Below, in pieces: positions 34,310-43,777 of a stretch of DNA of 64,000 nt (within the stretch, counting starts at the first letter, position 1; each line of letters opens with the position of its first letter). Source of the stretch: Bradyrhizobium sp. LHD-71 (GTDB taxonomy: Bacteria; Pseudomonadota; Alphaproteobacteria; Rhizobiales; Xanthobacteraceae); NCBI RefSeq assembly GCF_031157255.1, contig NZ_JAVIFX010000033.1:1-64000 (forward strand). Reading direction: 5' to 3'. A program made the position numbers and the translations under genes. The notes below the pieces were generated by a model. The model did no database searches and had not been told where the DNA came from. It worked only from the letters and a program-made list of their open reading frames with translations.

Positions 34310-34531
34310 ACGCAACTCCCTTGTTGAGTTGATGGTCAACGCGTCCACGCCACCTTGGTTGCTGAAACTGCCGGTTCCGCAGGCAATGGACCCTGGCGGA
34401 ACCCGCCAGGAGGCTTGTTACCGTGGACAGTTCGACTACGCCCTTCGTCAAGGTTGCCGCTGAAAGTTCCCACTGTTAACAATTTTCCTGATCCGGACCT
34501 TCAGCGTCCGGCCAATCTCTCGCGGCGGCGC

Positions 34532-35446
34532 ATGGAATATTTCGCACAGCAGCTCATCAACGGTGTCGCGCTCGGCTCCATCTACGGCCTCATCGCCATC
34601 GGCTACACGATGGTTTACGGCATCGTCGGCATGATCAATTTCGCCCACGGCGATATCTTCATGATCGGTGGCTTCATCGCGTTGATCTCCTTTCTGATCT
34701 TCGTCTCGATCGGTCTCACCGCCGTGCCGGTGATTTTGCTTCTGGTGTTGCTGGTAGCGATGGCAACTACCGCGCTCTACGGCTGGACGATCGAGCGGAT
34801 CGCCTATCGACCCCTCCGCCAATCGTTCCGGCTGGCTCCGATGCTATCGGCTATCGGCATGTCGTTCGTGCTCGGCAACTTCGCGCAAGTCTCGCAGGGC
34901 GCCCAGGTTAAGCCGGTGCCGCCGATCATCACCGGCGGCCTTACCCTGTTCGAAAGCAACAATTTCGCGGTTCAGCTGTCCAACGTGCAGATCATCGTCG
35001 TGGTGACGACGGTCGTGCTGCTGACCATTTTCTCCTTCATCGTCGCCCGCACGAGACTCGGACGCGACATGCGCGCCTGTGCGCAGGACCAGACGATGGC
35101 GGCACTGCTCGGCGTCGATACCGACCGCACGATCTCGATGACGTTCGTGATCGGCGCGGCACTCGCGGCGGTCGCCGGCGTAATGTACCTGCTCTATTAC
35201 GGCGTGGTCGATTTCTACATGGGCTTCATTGCCGGCATCAAGGCGTTCACTGCTGCCGTGCTGGGCGGCATCGGCTCACTGCCGGGCGCGATGCTCGGCG
35301 GCCTTGCGATCGGCCTGATCGAGACATTCTGGTCCGCCTACTTCTCGATCGAGTACAAGGACGTCGCGGCGTTCTCGATCCTGATCGTGGTGCTGATCTT
35401 CATGCCGACCGGAATTCTCGGCCGTCCCGAGATCGAGAAAGTCTGA
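34532..35446 (+). CDS. livH: Branched-chain amino acid ABC transporter permease LivH
   Basis: A 304-residue permease with about eight helices. The N-terminus MEYFAQQLINGVALGSIYGLIAIGYTMVYGIVGMINFAHGDIFMIGG is the LivH signature, and the EAA-like loop (LGRDMRACAQDQTMAALLGVDTDR) contacts the ATPases. It pairs with LivM to form the membrane channel of a Leu/Ile/Val-type or other amide/amino acid importer. The stop overlaps the livM ATG (TGATG). An upstream extension to 34355 is rejected because the core family begins at this Met. Confidence 0.95.
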   Translation: MEYFAQQLINGVALGSIYGLIAIGYTMVYGIVGMINFAHGDIFMIGGFIALISFLIFVSIGLTAVPVILLLVLLVAMATTALYGWTIERIAYRPLRQSFRLAPMLSAIGMSFVLGNFAQVSQGAQVKPVPPIITGGLTLFESNNFAVQLSNVQIIVVVTTVVLLTIFSFIVARTRLGRDMRACAQDQTMAALLGVDTDRTISMTFVIGAALAAVAGVMYLLYYGVVDFYMGFIAGIKAFTAAVLGGIGSLPGAMLGGLAIGLIETFWSAYFSIEYKDVAAFSILIVVLIFMPTGILGRPEIEKV

Positions 35447-36780
35447 TGGCGACCGACACGGCCGCACCCATTTCCGTCCGGCCCACACCTGCGCTCAACG
35501 TCGGCTTCGTCTTCAAGAGGGCCTGCATCAGTGCGCTGATCGCATTCGGCATGTTCGCCTTGATGATCGGCGTACGCACAGAAGCCGGCGGCACCAGCGC
35601 GCAACTGGTCTACTGGACGCGGTTCGAGGAGCTTGCCGCCATCGTCGCTGCGGTGTTCGTGGGCAGCATCGTGGTCGAACTGCTGCGGCACCGATTCCGT
35701 CACTTCGAACCCGCGAACCTGGTTCCACGCGCTCTCGAAGGTCCGCTGGCGACGATCCGCCGCCTCATCGCGCCCGCCCTGCTCGGCTTCACCGTGCTGA
35801 TACCGGTGATCTTCTACGATCAGCGGTACGTGCTCGACCTCAGCATTCTCGTGCTCACCTATGTGATGCTTGGCTGGGGGCTGAACGTTGTGGTCGGCCT
35901 CGCCGGGCTCCTGGACCTCGGCTACGTCGCCTTCTACGCCGTTGGCGCCTACTCCTACGCGCTGCTGGCAACGACGTTCGATCTCTCGTTCTGGATTTGC
36001 CTGCCGCTCGCCGGCATCCTCGCCGCCTTCTGGGGCGTGCTGCTCGGTTTTCCGGTCCTGCGGCTGCGCGGTGACTATCTGGCCATCGTCACGCTCGCCT
36101 TCGGCGAGATCATTCGGCTCATCCTGATCAACTGGCAGACGGTCACCGGCGGCCCCAACGGCATCACCGGAATTCCGCGCCCGACGTTCTTCGGCATTCC
36201 ATTCACTGCCGCTGACGATGGATTTGCGGCGGTGTTCGGCATCGAGTTCTCGGCCACGCACCGCATCATCTTTCTGTTCTATCTGATCCTGGCGCTGGCG
36301 CTCTTGACCAACTGGGTCACCATCCGCCTACGCCGACTGCCGATCGGCCGCGCCTGGGAGGCGCTGCGCGAAGACGAGATCGCCTGTCGTTCGCTCGGCA
36401 TCAACACGACGACGACGAAGCTCACCGCCTTCGCCGTCGGCGCGATGTTCGGCGGTTTCGCAGGTGCGTTCTTCGCCACGCGGCAGGGCTTTATCAGTCC
36501 GGAATCATTCTCGTTCCTGGAATCGGCCTTCATCCTCGCCATCGTCGTGCTCGGCGGCATGGGCTCGCAGCTCGGTGTCGCGCTGGCTGCAGTGGCGATG
36601 ATCGGCGGTTTCGAACTGTTCCGCGGGCTCGAGCAGTACCGCATGCTGGTGTTCGGCATGGCGATGGTGCTGATGATGGTCTGGCGGCCGCGCGGCCTGG
36701 TCGGTCATCGGGACCCGACCGTATTCCTGCAACACAAAACCGCAATCTCGTCTTCGCTCGTCAAGGAAGGGCACGGATGA
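35446..36780 (+). CDS. livM: Branched-chain amino acid ABC transporter permease LivM
   Basis: A 444-residue permease, second channel half. An N-terminal region of about 140 residues with extra helices precedes the LivM core (YVMLGWGLNVVVGLAGLLDLGYVAFYAVGAYSYALL, then LRLRGDYLAIVTLAFGEIIRL and GRAWEALREDEIACRSLGIN). The extended N-terminus is seen in long LivM forms such as E. coli LivM. It overlaps livH by one base and livG by four. Confidence 0.95.
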   Translation: MATDTAAPISVRPTPALNVGFVFKRACISALIAFGMFALMIGVRTEAGGTSAQLVYWTRFEELAAIVAAVFVGSIVVELLRHRFRHFEPANLVPRALEGPLATIRRLIAPALLGFTVLIPVIFYDQRYVLDLSILVLTYVMLGWGLNVVVGLAGLLDLGYVAFYAVGAYSYALLATTFDLSFWICLPLAGILAAFWGVLLGFPVLRLRGDYLAIVTLAFGEIIRLILINWQTVTGGPNGITGIPRPTFFGIPFTAADDGFAAVFGIEFSATHRIIFLFYLILALALLTNWVTIRLRRLPIGRAWEALREDEIACRSLGINTTTTKLTAFAVGAMFGGFAGAFFATRQGFISPESFSFLESAFILAIVVLGGMGSQLGVALAAVAMIGGFELFRGLEQYRMLVFGMAMVLMMVWRPRGLVGHRDPTVFLQHKTAISSSLVKEGHG

Positions 36781-37619
36781 ACGGCCCGAGCGACGCCATT
36801 CTCGAGGTGACGCATTTGTCGATGCGCTTCGGCGGCATCGTCGCGGTCGGCGATCTCAGCTTCAGTGCGGAACGCGGCAAGATCACCGCGCTGATCGGCC
36901 CGAACGGCGCCGGCAAGACGACGGTGTTCAACTGCATCACCGGATTCTACAAGCCGACCGCGGGCATGCTCCAGCTTACTCATGCCGACGGCAAGACGTT
37001 TCTGCTCGAGCGGCTGTTCGACTATCGGATCTCAAAGCTCGCCAAGGTCGCCCGCACGTTCCAGAACATCCGCCTGTTCGCCGGGATGACGCTGCTGGAG
37101 AATCTTCTGGTGGCACAGCACAACATGCTGATGCGCGCCTCCGGCATGACATTCCTTGGCTTGATTGGCGCACCGGCGTTCACCAGCGCCGAGCGGCGCG
37201 CGATCGATCTCGCGCGCTACTGGCTGGACCGGATGCACCTGCTCGATCGCGCCGACGAGGCGGCCGGCAACCTCGCCTACGGCGATCAGCGGCGGCTGGA
37301 GATCGCGCGTGCGATGTGTTCGGAGCCGGCTCTGTTGTGCCTCGACGAACCTGCCGCAGGATTGAATGCGCGAGAGAGCGGCGCGTTGAACGAATTGCTG
37401 CTGGCTATTCGTGCCGACCACGGCACGTCGATCCTGCTGATCGAACACGACATGTCGGTCGTGATGGAAATCTCAGATCACGTCGTGGTGCTCGATCATG
37501 GCGTGAAGATTGCCGACGGAACGCCGGAGCATGTGCGGAATGACCCGAAAGTCGTCGCCGCCTATCTCGGCGTCGCCGACGAGGCCACCGCTGTCGCCGT
37601 CATGGAGGGCCAGCGATGA
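36777..37619 (+). CDS. livG: Branched-chain amino acid ABC transporter ATPase LivG
   Basis: A 280-residue ATPase with Walker A GPNGAGKTT near residues 40-48 and Walker B LLCLDEPAAGLN. The signature is degenerate: LAYGDQRRLEIARAM replaces LSGGQ, as is usual for LivG. The C-terminal EVMEISDHVVVLDHGVKIADGTPEHV segment is typical of LivG. It is coupled to livM and livF by ATGA overlaps at both ends. Confidence 0.96.
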   Translation: MNGPSDAILEVTHLSMRFGGIVAVGDLSFSAERGKITALIGPNGAGKTTVFNCITGFYKPTAGMLQLTHADGKTFLLERLFDYRISKLAKVARTFQNIRLFAGMTLLENLLVAQHNMLMRASGMTFLGLIGAPAFTSAERRAIDLARYWLDRMHLLDRADEAAGNLAYGDQRRLEIARAMCSEPALLCLDEPAAGLNARESGALNELLLAIRADHGTSILLIEHDMSVVMEISDHVVVLDHGVKIADGTPEHVRNDPKVVAAYLGVADEATAVAVMEGQR

Positions 37620-38341
37620 GCGCCCTCCTCAAAGTCACAGGCCTGCGCGCCGCCTACGGCAAGATCATCGCCCTGAAAGGCGTCGATCTCGAGGTCAACC
37701 GCGGCGAGATCGTCGCGCTGATCGGCTCGAACGGCGCAGGCAAGTCGACGTTGATGATGTCCGTCTTCGGCCGGCCGCGCGCGCAGGCCGGTCACATCAT
37801 CTTCGACGGACAGGACATCACGCAAGTTCCGACCCATGCCATCGCGCGGCTCAGGATCTCCCAATCGCCCGAAGGGCGCCGCATCTTTCCGCGCATGAGT
37901 GTGATGGAGAACCTGCAGATGGGCGCCGACGCCGCTGACGGCGGCGGCGACACGCGCGCCGACCTGGACCGGGTGCTCTCGCTGTTTCCGATCCTTCAGG
38001 AGCGGCTGACCCAGCGCGGCGGGACGCTGTCCGGCGGCGAGCAGCAGATGCTGGCGATCGGCCGCGCGCTGATGAGCCGGCCGCGGCTGTTGATGCTCGA
38101 CGAGCCCTCGCTCGGCCTTGCCCCGCTGATTACGCGGCAGATTTTCGACGCCATCCGCCAGCTCAATCGCAGCGACGGACTGACCGTGCTGATCGTCGAG
38201 CAAAACGCCAACCACGCGCTGCGGCTCGCCCATCGCGGCTATGTCATGGTGAACGGCCTGATAACGCTGAGCGGAACCGGCGGCGAATTGCTGCAGCGAC
38301 CGGAAATCCGCGCCGCCTATCTCGAGGGGGGACGCCACTGA
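37616..38341 (+). CDS. livF: Branched-chain amino acid ABC transporter ATPase LivF
   Basis: A 241-residue ATPase: Walker A GSNGAGKST, signature LSGGEQQMLAIGRALMSRP, Walker B LLMLDEPSLGLAP, and the LivF-specific QNANHALRLAHRGYVMVNG segment. It forms the NBD heterodimer with LivG. The stop overlaps the start of the DUF6867-like gene by one base. Confidence 0.97.
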   Translation: MSALLKVTGLRAAYGKIIALKGVDLEVNRGEIVALIGSNGAGKSTLMMSVFGRPRAQAGHIIFDGQDITQVPTHAIARLRISQSPEGRRIFPRMSVMENLQMGADAADGGGDTRADLDRVLSLFPILQERLTQRGGTLSGGEQQMLAIGRALMSRPRLLMLDEPSLGLAPLITRQIFDAIRQLNRSDGLTVLIVEQNANHALRLAHRGYVMVNGLITLSGTGGELLQRPEIRAAYLEGGRH

Positions 38342-38706
38342 TGCCCCAGCTCTACGCGGAAGGTTCGTTCCTGCACGTGCTGTTCCTCACCTTCGTGCTC
38401 GGCTTCGGCTGTGCCTGGGCCGCCGGGCGCGCCATTGCACTGTCGTGGCGGCCGGCGTGGATTGCCACCGCCGCGATGCTGCCGTTGGGTTTCGCGTTGC
38501 GGTTCCTGCATTTTGCGCTGTTTGATGAAACGCTGCTGGAGCCCATGACCTGGATCTTCGAAACCGGCTGCCTGATCGCCGTCGCACTGTTGTCTTGGCG
38601 TTATGCGCGCGCCGGCCAGATGGTCCGGCAGTACTATTGGCTCTACGAGCCGGCCGGTCCGTTGAACTGGCGACTGCGCCAAGATGTACCGGCAAAAGCC
38701 CCCTGA
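38341..38706 (+). CDS. DUF6867-type small membrane protein of the liv operon
   Basis: A 121-residue protein with three predicted helices (residues 11-32, 37-60 and 68-87) and a soluble C-terminal tail ending in DVPAKAP. Small proteins of this type sit immediately after livF in many rhizobial genomes. No function is known; the position suggests a role in assembling or tuning the importer. The start codon overlaps the livF stop. Confidence 0.8.
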   Translation: MPQLYAEGSFLHVLFLTFVLGFGCAWAAGRAIALSWRPAWIATAAMLPLGFALRFLHFALFDETLLEPMTWIFETGCLIAVALLSWRYARAGQMVRQYYWLYEPAGPLNWRLRQDVPAKAP

Positions 38707-38763
38707 TGCCCAAAGATTGTCGGTGACTTGCGCCAAAAACCGTCCGACAATGTGATCCATCTT

Positions 38764-38785
38764 GCGTCGGAATTCGATCCGACGC
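38764..38785 (+). promoter_or_regulatory. Hairpin in front of the liv binding-protein gene
   Basis: GCGTCGGA, loop ATTCGA, then TCCGACGC: a perfect 8-bp stem. It ends 19 bases before the start codon of the binding protein, just upstream of the AAGGAG ribosome site. It may stabilise the binding-protein part of the operon mRNA. A separate pair, ATTGTCGG and CCGACAAT, lies further upstream. Confidence 0.5.
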
Positions 38786-38804
38786 GTGCTGCAAGGAGAG
38801 GCGA

Positions 38805-39932
38805 ATGAGACATCTCAAATTGGCCGGCCTGGCGTTCGGCGCATCGGTCGCCCTGACGACTTGGACGGCCGCTTGGGCGCAGGACACCAGCATCGCAGTC
38901 GTGGGACCGATGACAGGCGGCGAAGCGGCGTTCGGACGTCAGATGAGGAATGGCGCCGAGCAGTTCGTCGCCGACTTCAACACTGGTCCCGGCCTGATGG
39001 GCAAGAAACTGAAACTGGAAGTGGGTGACGACGCCTGCGATCCGAAACAGGCCCGCTCGGTCGCCGAGAAGATGGCGGGCATGAAGATCCCGTTCGTCGC
39101 CGGACACTTCTGCTCGTCGTCATCGATCCCCGCCTCCGAAGTCTATTCGGAGAGCAACGTTCTGCAGATCACGCCGGCCTCGACCAACCCGCTGTTCACC
39201 GAGCGCAAGCTCGCGAACGTGCTGCGGGTCTGCGGCCGCGATGACCAGCAGGGCATCGTCGCTGCCGACTACATCGCGAAGCACTTCAAGGGTAAGAACG
39301 TCGCGATCCTGAACGACAAGACGACCTACGGCAAAGGCCTCGCCGACGAAACCAAGAAGGCGCTGAACAAGGCGGGCATCAAGGAGAAGATGTTCGAGTC
39401 CTACAACAAGGGCGACAAGGACTTCGCTGCGATCGTCTCGCGCCTGAAGCGCGACAACATCGACCTTGTCTATGTCGGCGGCTATCACCAGGAAGGCGGC
39501 CTTCTGATGCGCCAGATGCGCGATCAGGGCCTCAAGACCGTGCTGATGGCCGGCGACGCGCTGAACGACAAGGAATATGCTTCGATCGCCGGCGCAGCCG
39601 CCGAAGGCACGTTGTTCACCTTCGGTCCCGACCCGCGCAACAAGCCGACCGCCAAGGCCGTGGTCGACAAGTTCAAGGCGAAGGGCATCGATCCGGAAGG
39701 CTACACGCTCTACACCTACGCTGCGATGCAGGTGTGGACGCAGGCCGTGGCGAAGGCGAACACCACTGACGCCAAGAAGATTGCCGATACGATCAAGGGC
39801 GGCACCTGGGATACCGTGCTCGGCAAGCTGTCGTTCGACCCCAAGGGCGACCTCAAGCTAATCGACTATGTCGTCTACAAGTTCGACGCCAAGGGCGGCT
39901 ACGCCGAGGTCAATCCCGGCAAGGGCTCCTGA
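38805..39932 (+). CDS. livK: Branched-chain amino acid ABC transporter substrate-binding protein
   Basis: A 375-residue periplasmic binding protein of the LivJ/LivK type. A Sec signal peptide occupies about the first 25 residues, cleaved after AWA. The mature protein starts QDTSIAVVGPMTGGEAAFGRQMRNGAEQFV, contains the DDACDPKQARSVAEKM disulfide region, and ends with a standard Leu-binding fold. A strong AAGGAGAGGCGA site decides the ATG. It follows the livHMGF-DUF6867 genes after 98 bases and ends before a strong terminator. The ligand could be Leu/Ile/Val or another amino acid. Confidence 0.95.
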   Translation: MRHLKLAGLAFGASVALTTWTAAWAQDTSIAVVGPMTGGEAAFGRQMRNGAEQFVADFNTGPGLMGKKLKLEVGDDACDPKQARSVAEKMAGMKIPFVAGHFCSSSSIPASEVYSESNVLQITPASTNPLFTERKLANVLRVCGRDDQQGIVAADYIAKHFKGKNVAILNDKTTYGKGLADETKKALNKAGIKEKMFESYNKGDKDFAAIVSRLKRDNIDLVYVGGYHQEGGLLMRQMRDQGLKTVLMAGDALNDKEYASIAGAAAEGTLFTFGPDPRNKPTAKAVVDKFKAKGIDPEGYTLYTYAAMQVWTQAVAKANTTDAKKIADTIKGGTWDTVLGKLSFDPKGDLKLIDYVVYKFDAKGGYAEVNPGKGS

Positions 39933-39954
39933 GCGAACTTGGCGCGCAAACATC

Positions 39955-39982
39955 AAGCCGCCCCTCCGGGGCGGCTTTTTTT
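39955..39982 (+). terminator. Terminator of the liv operon
   Basis: AAGCCGCCCC, loop TCC, then GGGGCGGCTT, followed by a run of Ts. It lies 23 bases after the binding-protein stop. Confidence 0.96.
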
Positions 39983-39988
39983 CTGCCA

Positions 39989-40723
39989 CTATCCGAACTT
40001 GGCCAGCGCCGGAAACGTCTCCAGCATCCAGATGCTGACATGGGTGATGGTGCCGGTGAGAAACGCGATGCCGGTGACGAGCATCAGCACGCCCATCGCC
40101 CGCTCGACGTTGACGAGTTGATGCTTGAAACGCGCAAGCAGCTTGGAGAACCGCTCGATCGCTAGCGCCGCAAGCAGGAATGGAATGCCAAGGCCCGCTG
40201 AATAGACCGCGAGCAGTCCCGCCCCCTTGGCGACCGTCGCCTCCGAAGCTGCCACCGCGAGGATCGCCGCCAGAATGGGACCAATGCACGGCGTCCATCC
40301 GAACGCAAAAGCAAGCCCCATCGCATACGCGCCCCACAGCCCGACCGGCTTGGCCATGCCGAGCCTGCCCTCGCGCATCAAAAGGTCGATGCGCGTCAGG
40401 CCGAGGAAATGCAGGCCCATGACAATGATGATGATGCCGGCGACGATCGACAGCTCCGCCGACCAGGCCCGCACCAGCGCGCCGACGACGCTGGCGCTTG
40501 CGCCCAGTGCGACGAACACGGTGGAGAAACCGAGCACGAACATCGCCGCCGCGATCATCACCGCGCGGCGCGAGCACGCGCGCGGCTCCCCGGAAGCGAC
40601 GTGCTCGACGGTGGCGCCGGTCAGGTACACGAGATACGGCGGAACCAGCGGCAGCACGCAGGGCGACAGGAAGCTGATGACGCCCGCGACCAGCGCCGCG
40701 AGGATGGAAACGTCGGAAATCAT
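39989..40723 (-). CDS. ccdA: CcdA-family cytochrome c biogenesis protein
   Basis: A 244-residue membrane protein with six to seven helices. The CcdA/DsbD-beta hallmark pairs each contain a Cys: SFLSPCVLPLVPPYLVYLTG near residue 20 and FGWTPCIGPILAAI near residue 145. CcdA carries reducing equivalents across the membrane for cytochrome c haem attachment or other periplasmic thiols. It converges on the liv operon terminator. No ccm genes are nearby. Confidence 0.93.
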   Translation of the reverse strand: MISDVSILAALVAGVISFLSPCVLPLVPPYLVYLTGATVEHVASGEPRACSRRAVMIAAAMFVLGFSTVFVALGASASVVGALVRAWSAELSIVAGIIIIVMGLHFLGLTRIDLLMREGRLGMAKPVGLWGAYAMGLAFAFGWTPCIGPILAAILAVAASEATVAKGAGLLAVYSAGLGIPFLLAALAIERFSKLLARFKHQLVNVERAMGVLMLVTGIAFLTGTITHVSIWMLETFPALAKFG

Positions 40724-40858
40724 AGGGCTAGATGCGACGTAACGGGCTTGCTGCGCAAGAGCGCCTGCTCATCTTCCGCGCGTTGTGAAGGGCTCGTGAT
40801 CTCGCATGGTTGACCGGCAAGCTGCCATGCGCTCATCTGCGGGTCGAAGGTGGAACAG

Positions 40859-41860
40859 ATGAACAACCTCCTCACCGATATCGAAGGCGTGCGCGTCGGC
40901 CATGTCGAGGATCGCAGCCTCGGATCCGGCACCACAGCCGTCATTTTCGATGAGCCTGTCGTCGCCTCGATGGACGCGCGTGGCGGCGGCCCCGGAACAC
41001 GCGACACCACGTTGCTGGAGCCCGGCTACACGGTCGAGGCCATCCATGGGCTTACGCTTTCGGGCGGCTCGGCCTTCGGCCTCGATGCCGGCGGCGGAGC
41101 GATGGCCTGGCTCGCCGAACAAGGCCGCGGCTTTCCGATGGGTCCGGTGCGCGTGCCGATCGTGCCCGGCGCCGTCATCTTCGACCTGCTGAACGGCGGC
41201 AACAAGGATTGGGGCCGGTTCTCGCCCTACCGCGACTTCGGCTATGCCGCCGCGGCGGCCGCGCGCGACGGCGTCTTCGCGCTTGGGAGCGTCGGCGCCG
41301 GGCTCGGCGCAACGACGGCCAATCTCAAAGGCGGTGTCGGATCCGCCTCCGCCACGACAAGCCGCGGCGTGCAGGTGGGCGCGCTTGCAGTGGCAAACGC
41401 GGCCGGCAGCGTCGTGGTCGGCGATGGCCCCTGGTTCTGGGCTGCACCGTTCGAGCTGAACGGGGAGTTCGGCGGTCGTGGGCAGCCGGCATCGTTCACC
41501 GCCGACATGCACGCGCCGCGCCTGAAGGGCGGCCCGCGTGCGACACCCTTGCAGAATACCACTCTGGCGGTGGTCGTCACGGACGCTCAGTTGACGAAGG
41601 CCGCGGCCCGGCGGCTGGCGGTCGTGGCTCAGGTGGGGCTCGCACGCGCCATCAATCCAGTCCACGCACCGCTCGACGGCGACGTGGTGTTTGCCGTAGC
41701 GACTGGCAAGAAACCCATCGACGGGCCGGTCGACATGAATGAGCTCGGCATGCTGGCCGCAAACGTCGTCGCCCGTGCGATCGCGCGCGGCGTTTACGAG
41801 GCGACGGCCCTGCCCTTCCCCGGCAGCCTGCCCGCATGGAAAGACCGGTTCGCCCGCTAA
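40859..41860 (+). CDS. P1 family peptidase (S58/DmpA family)
   Basis: A 333-residue protein of the P1/S58 N-terminal-nucleophile family (DmpA-type aminopeptidases, which self-cleave). The N-terminus NLLTDIEGVRVGHVEDRSLGSGTTAVIF, the Gly-rich SGGSAFGLDAGGGAM and the QNTTLAVVVTDAQLTKAAARRL segment match. The Asn-Thr pair in the last is the likely self-processing site by analogy with Asn-Ser in DmpA-like enzymes, which is an inference. The ATG at 40859 is preferred over a GTG three codons earlier, given the AAGG eight bases upstream. Confidence 0.88.
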   Translation: MNNLLTDIEGVRVGHVEDRSLGSGTTAVIFDEPVVASMDARGGGPGTRDTTLLEPGYTVEAIHGLTLSGGSAFGLDAGGGAMAWLAEQGRGFPMGPVRVPIVPGAVIFDLLNGGNKDWGRFSPYRDFGYAAAAAARDGVFALGSVGAGLGATTANLKGGVGSASATTSRGVQVGALAVANAAGSVVVGDGPWFWAAPFELNGEFGGRGQPASFTADMHAPRLKGGPRATPLQNTTLAVVVTDAQLTKAAARRLAVVAQVGLARAINPVHAPLDGDVVFAVATGKKPIDGPVDMNELGMLAANVVARAIARGVYEATALPFPGSLPAWKDRFAR

Positions 41861-42002
41861 GCCTGACGGATGCATGAGCCAAAGCCGTTCGCGCGCAACA
41901 CAAGCAGCTGTCCACGCCGTTTTGCGACTGCGTCCGGGAGCTTACATTGCCCCTCCGCGACGCCCATGTTAGGCGGTCCGTGACATCCGGAGAGGGTCAA
42001 AA

Positions 42003-42689
42003 ATGCTTCGCCCGCTGGTCATCGCACCGTCAATTCTTGCCTCCGACTTTTCCAAGCTCGGCGAGGAAGTCCGCAACGTCGATCGCGCCGGCGCCGACTG
42101 GATCCATCTCGACGTCATGGACGGCCACTTCGTTCCGAACATTTCGTACGGCCCGGACGTCATCAAGGCGATACGACCGTATTCGAAGAAAATCTTCGAC
42201 ACGCATTTGATGATCGCCCCTTGCGATCCCTATCTCGAAGCCTTCGCCAAGGCCGGCTCGGACATCATCACCGTACATGTTGAGGCCGGCCCGCATCTGC
42301 ACCGTTCGCTGCAGGCGATCCGCGCGCTGGGCAAGAAAGCCGGCGTCTCGCTCAATCCGGCGACGCCCGCACTCGCCATCGAGCACGTGATCGACCTCGT
42401 CGATCTGGTGCTCATCATGTCGGTCAATCCGGGATTCGGCGGGCAGACGTTCATCCCCTCGGCAATCGAGAAGATCGCAGCCGTTCGCGCGCTGGCCGCG
42501 GGTCGGCCGATCGACATCGAAGTCGACGGCGGCGTGACCGCAGACAATGCCGCGGCGATCGCGGCGGCAGGAGCAAATGCTCTGGTCGCCGGCTCCGCCG
42601 TGTTCAAGGGAGGAAACGAAGCCGCCTACAAGGCCAATATCGCAGCGATCCGGCATGCTGCGGCCGGTCCACGCGGCGAAGCCGTCTGA
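42003..42689 (+). CDS. rpe: Ribulose-phosphate 3-epimerase
   Basis: A 228-residue TIM-barrel enzyme that interconverts ribulose 5-phosphate and xylulose 5-phosphate in the pentose phosphate pathway and, where present, the Calvin cycle. The motifs are complete: [53 protein letters not shown] and EVDGGV. The next gene, a serine hydrolase, starts 5 bases later. No CbbR or other Calvin-cycle gene is adjacent. Confidence 0.97.
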   Translation: MLRPLVIAPSILASDFSKLGEEVRNVDRAGADWIHLDVMDGHFVPNISYGPDVIKAIRPYSKKIFDTHLMIAPCDPYLEAFAKAGSDIITVHVEAGPHLHRSLQAIRALGKKAGVSLNPATPALAIEHVIDLVDLVLIMSVNPGFGGQTFIPSAIEKIAAVRALAAGRPIDIEVDGGVTADNAAAIAAAGANALVAGSAVFKGGNEAAYKANIAAIRHAAAGPRGEAV

Positions 42690-42694
42690 ACGAC

Positions 42695-43777
42695 GTGACG
42701 CTGCAACCCATCGTCGACCGTGCGTTCGAACCCGTCAGAGGGGCGATCGCGGAACGATGCATCCCGGGCGCCGTGCTCGGCCTCGTCGACGCAGCGGGCG
42801 ACCGCGTGGTGGCGTTTTCCGGCCAGGCGCAAATCCAGCCGACCGCGATCGCAATGCGGCGGGAAACGGTGTTTGATCTCGCCTCGCTGACGAAGGTCAT
42901 CTTCACCACGACGACGATCCTGCGGCTTGTCGAACAAGGTCGCGTGGCGCTGGACCAGCCGCTATCCGAATTGATTCCGGATCTGCGGCAGTACGACCTC
43001 GACGCGGCCGAACGCACTCTGACGGTTCGCCAGTTGCTTGCGCACCAGACGTTCCTGCCGGCGGTCGAACCCCTCTATACCTACGGCCAGGATCCGCAGA
43101 CCTTGCGCGCGTTTGTCCTGCAACGCGTGTGGAAGCACGGGCCGCCAGTTTACTCGGACATCAACTTCCTCCTCTTAGGTCTCGCAATCGAGCGCGTCAC
43201 AGGCGCGCCACTGAAGAGCTATCCGCTGCATGCCGGATTCACGTTCGCGCCCGATGCCTCGGCCTGCGCGGCGACGGAATACTGCCACTGGCGCGAGCGG
43301 ATGTTGCGCGGCGAGGTGCATGACGAGAATGCCTTCGCGCTTGGCGGTGCATCAGGGCACGCGGGACTGTTCGGTGCCATCGACGCCGTGCTCGACTTCG
43401 CAGCCTCGATGCTGAACAACACGGCATTGCAACCCGACACCATCAGCCTCTTGCGCACGCGGCAAAGCCCGCAGCGCACGCTCGGCTGGGAGATGAAATA
43501 CGACGGCTGGTCTGGGGGCGCAGCCTGCTCCGAAGAGACGATCGGCCACACCGGCTTCACCGGGACCGGCCTCTGGATCGATTTTCCCCGGCGCATCGCC
43601 TGGTCGCTCCTCACCAACCGCGTCCATCCCACCCGTCATGTCGAAACGGGGATCGCTCAACTGCGTCAGGCGGTCGGGCGGCTGGCCGGCGACTTCAGCC
43701 CAGCGACGCGCCAGGGCGTCGACGCGAAACGCTCGGTGAGGAAATCGAGAAACACCCGCACCTTGGGCAGTCGGTGA
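42695..43777 (+). CDS. Serine hydrolase, beta-lactamase-like family
   Basis: A 360-residue penicillin-binding/beta-lactamase-fold hydrolase. The catalytic SxxK motif is S64-L-T-K67, the Tyr motif is Y153-S-D155 and the third motif HTG is in IGHTGFTGTG. No signal peptide is seen, so it should be cytoplasmic, unlike real PBPs. It starts with a GTG 5 bases after rpe. The last 37 codons overlap the 3' end of the convergent LysR gene by 112 bases. That tail is not needed for the fold, so it may come from loss of an earlier stop codon. Confidence 0.85.
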   Translation: MTLQPIVDRAFEPVRGAIAERCIPGAVLGLVDAAGDRVVAFSGQAQIQPTAIAMRRETVFDLASLTKVIFTTTTILRLVEQGRVALDQPLSELIPDLRQYDLDAAERTLTVRQLLAHQTFLPAVEPLYTYGQDPQTLRAFVLQRVWKHGPPVYSDINFLLLGLAIERVTGAPLKSYPLHAGFTFAPDASACAATEYCHWRERMLRGEVHDENAFALGGASGHAGLFGAIDAVLDFAASMLNNTALQPDTISLLRTRQSPQRTLGWEMKYDGWSGGAACSEETIGHTGFTGTGLWIDFPRRIAWSLLTNRVHPTRHVETGIAQLRQAVGRLAGDFSPATRQGVDAKRSVRKSRNTRTLGSR

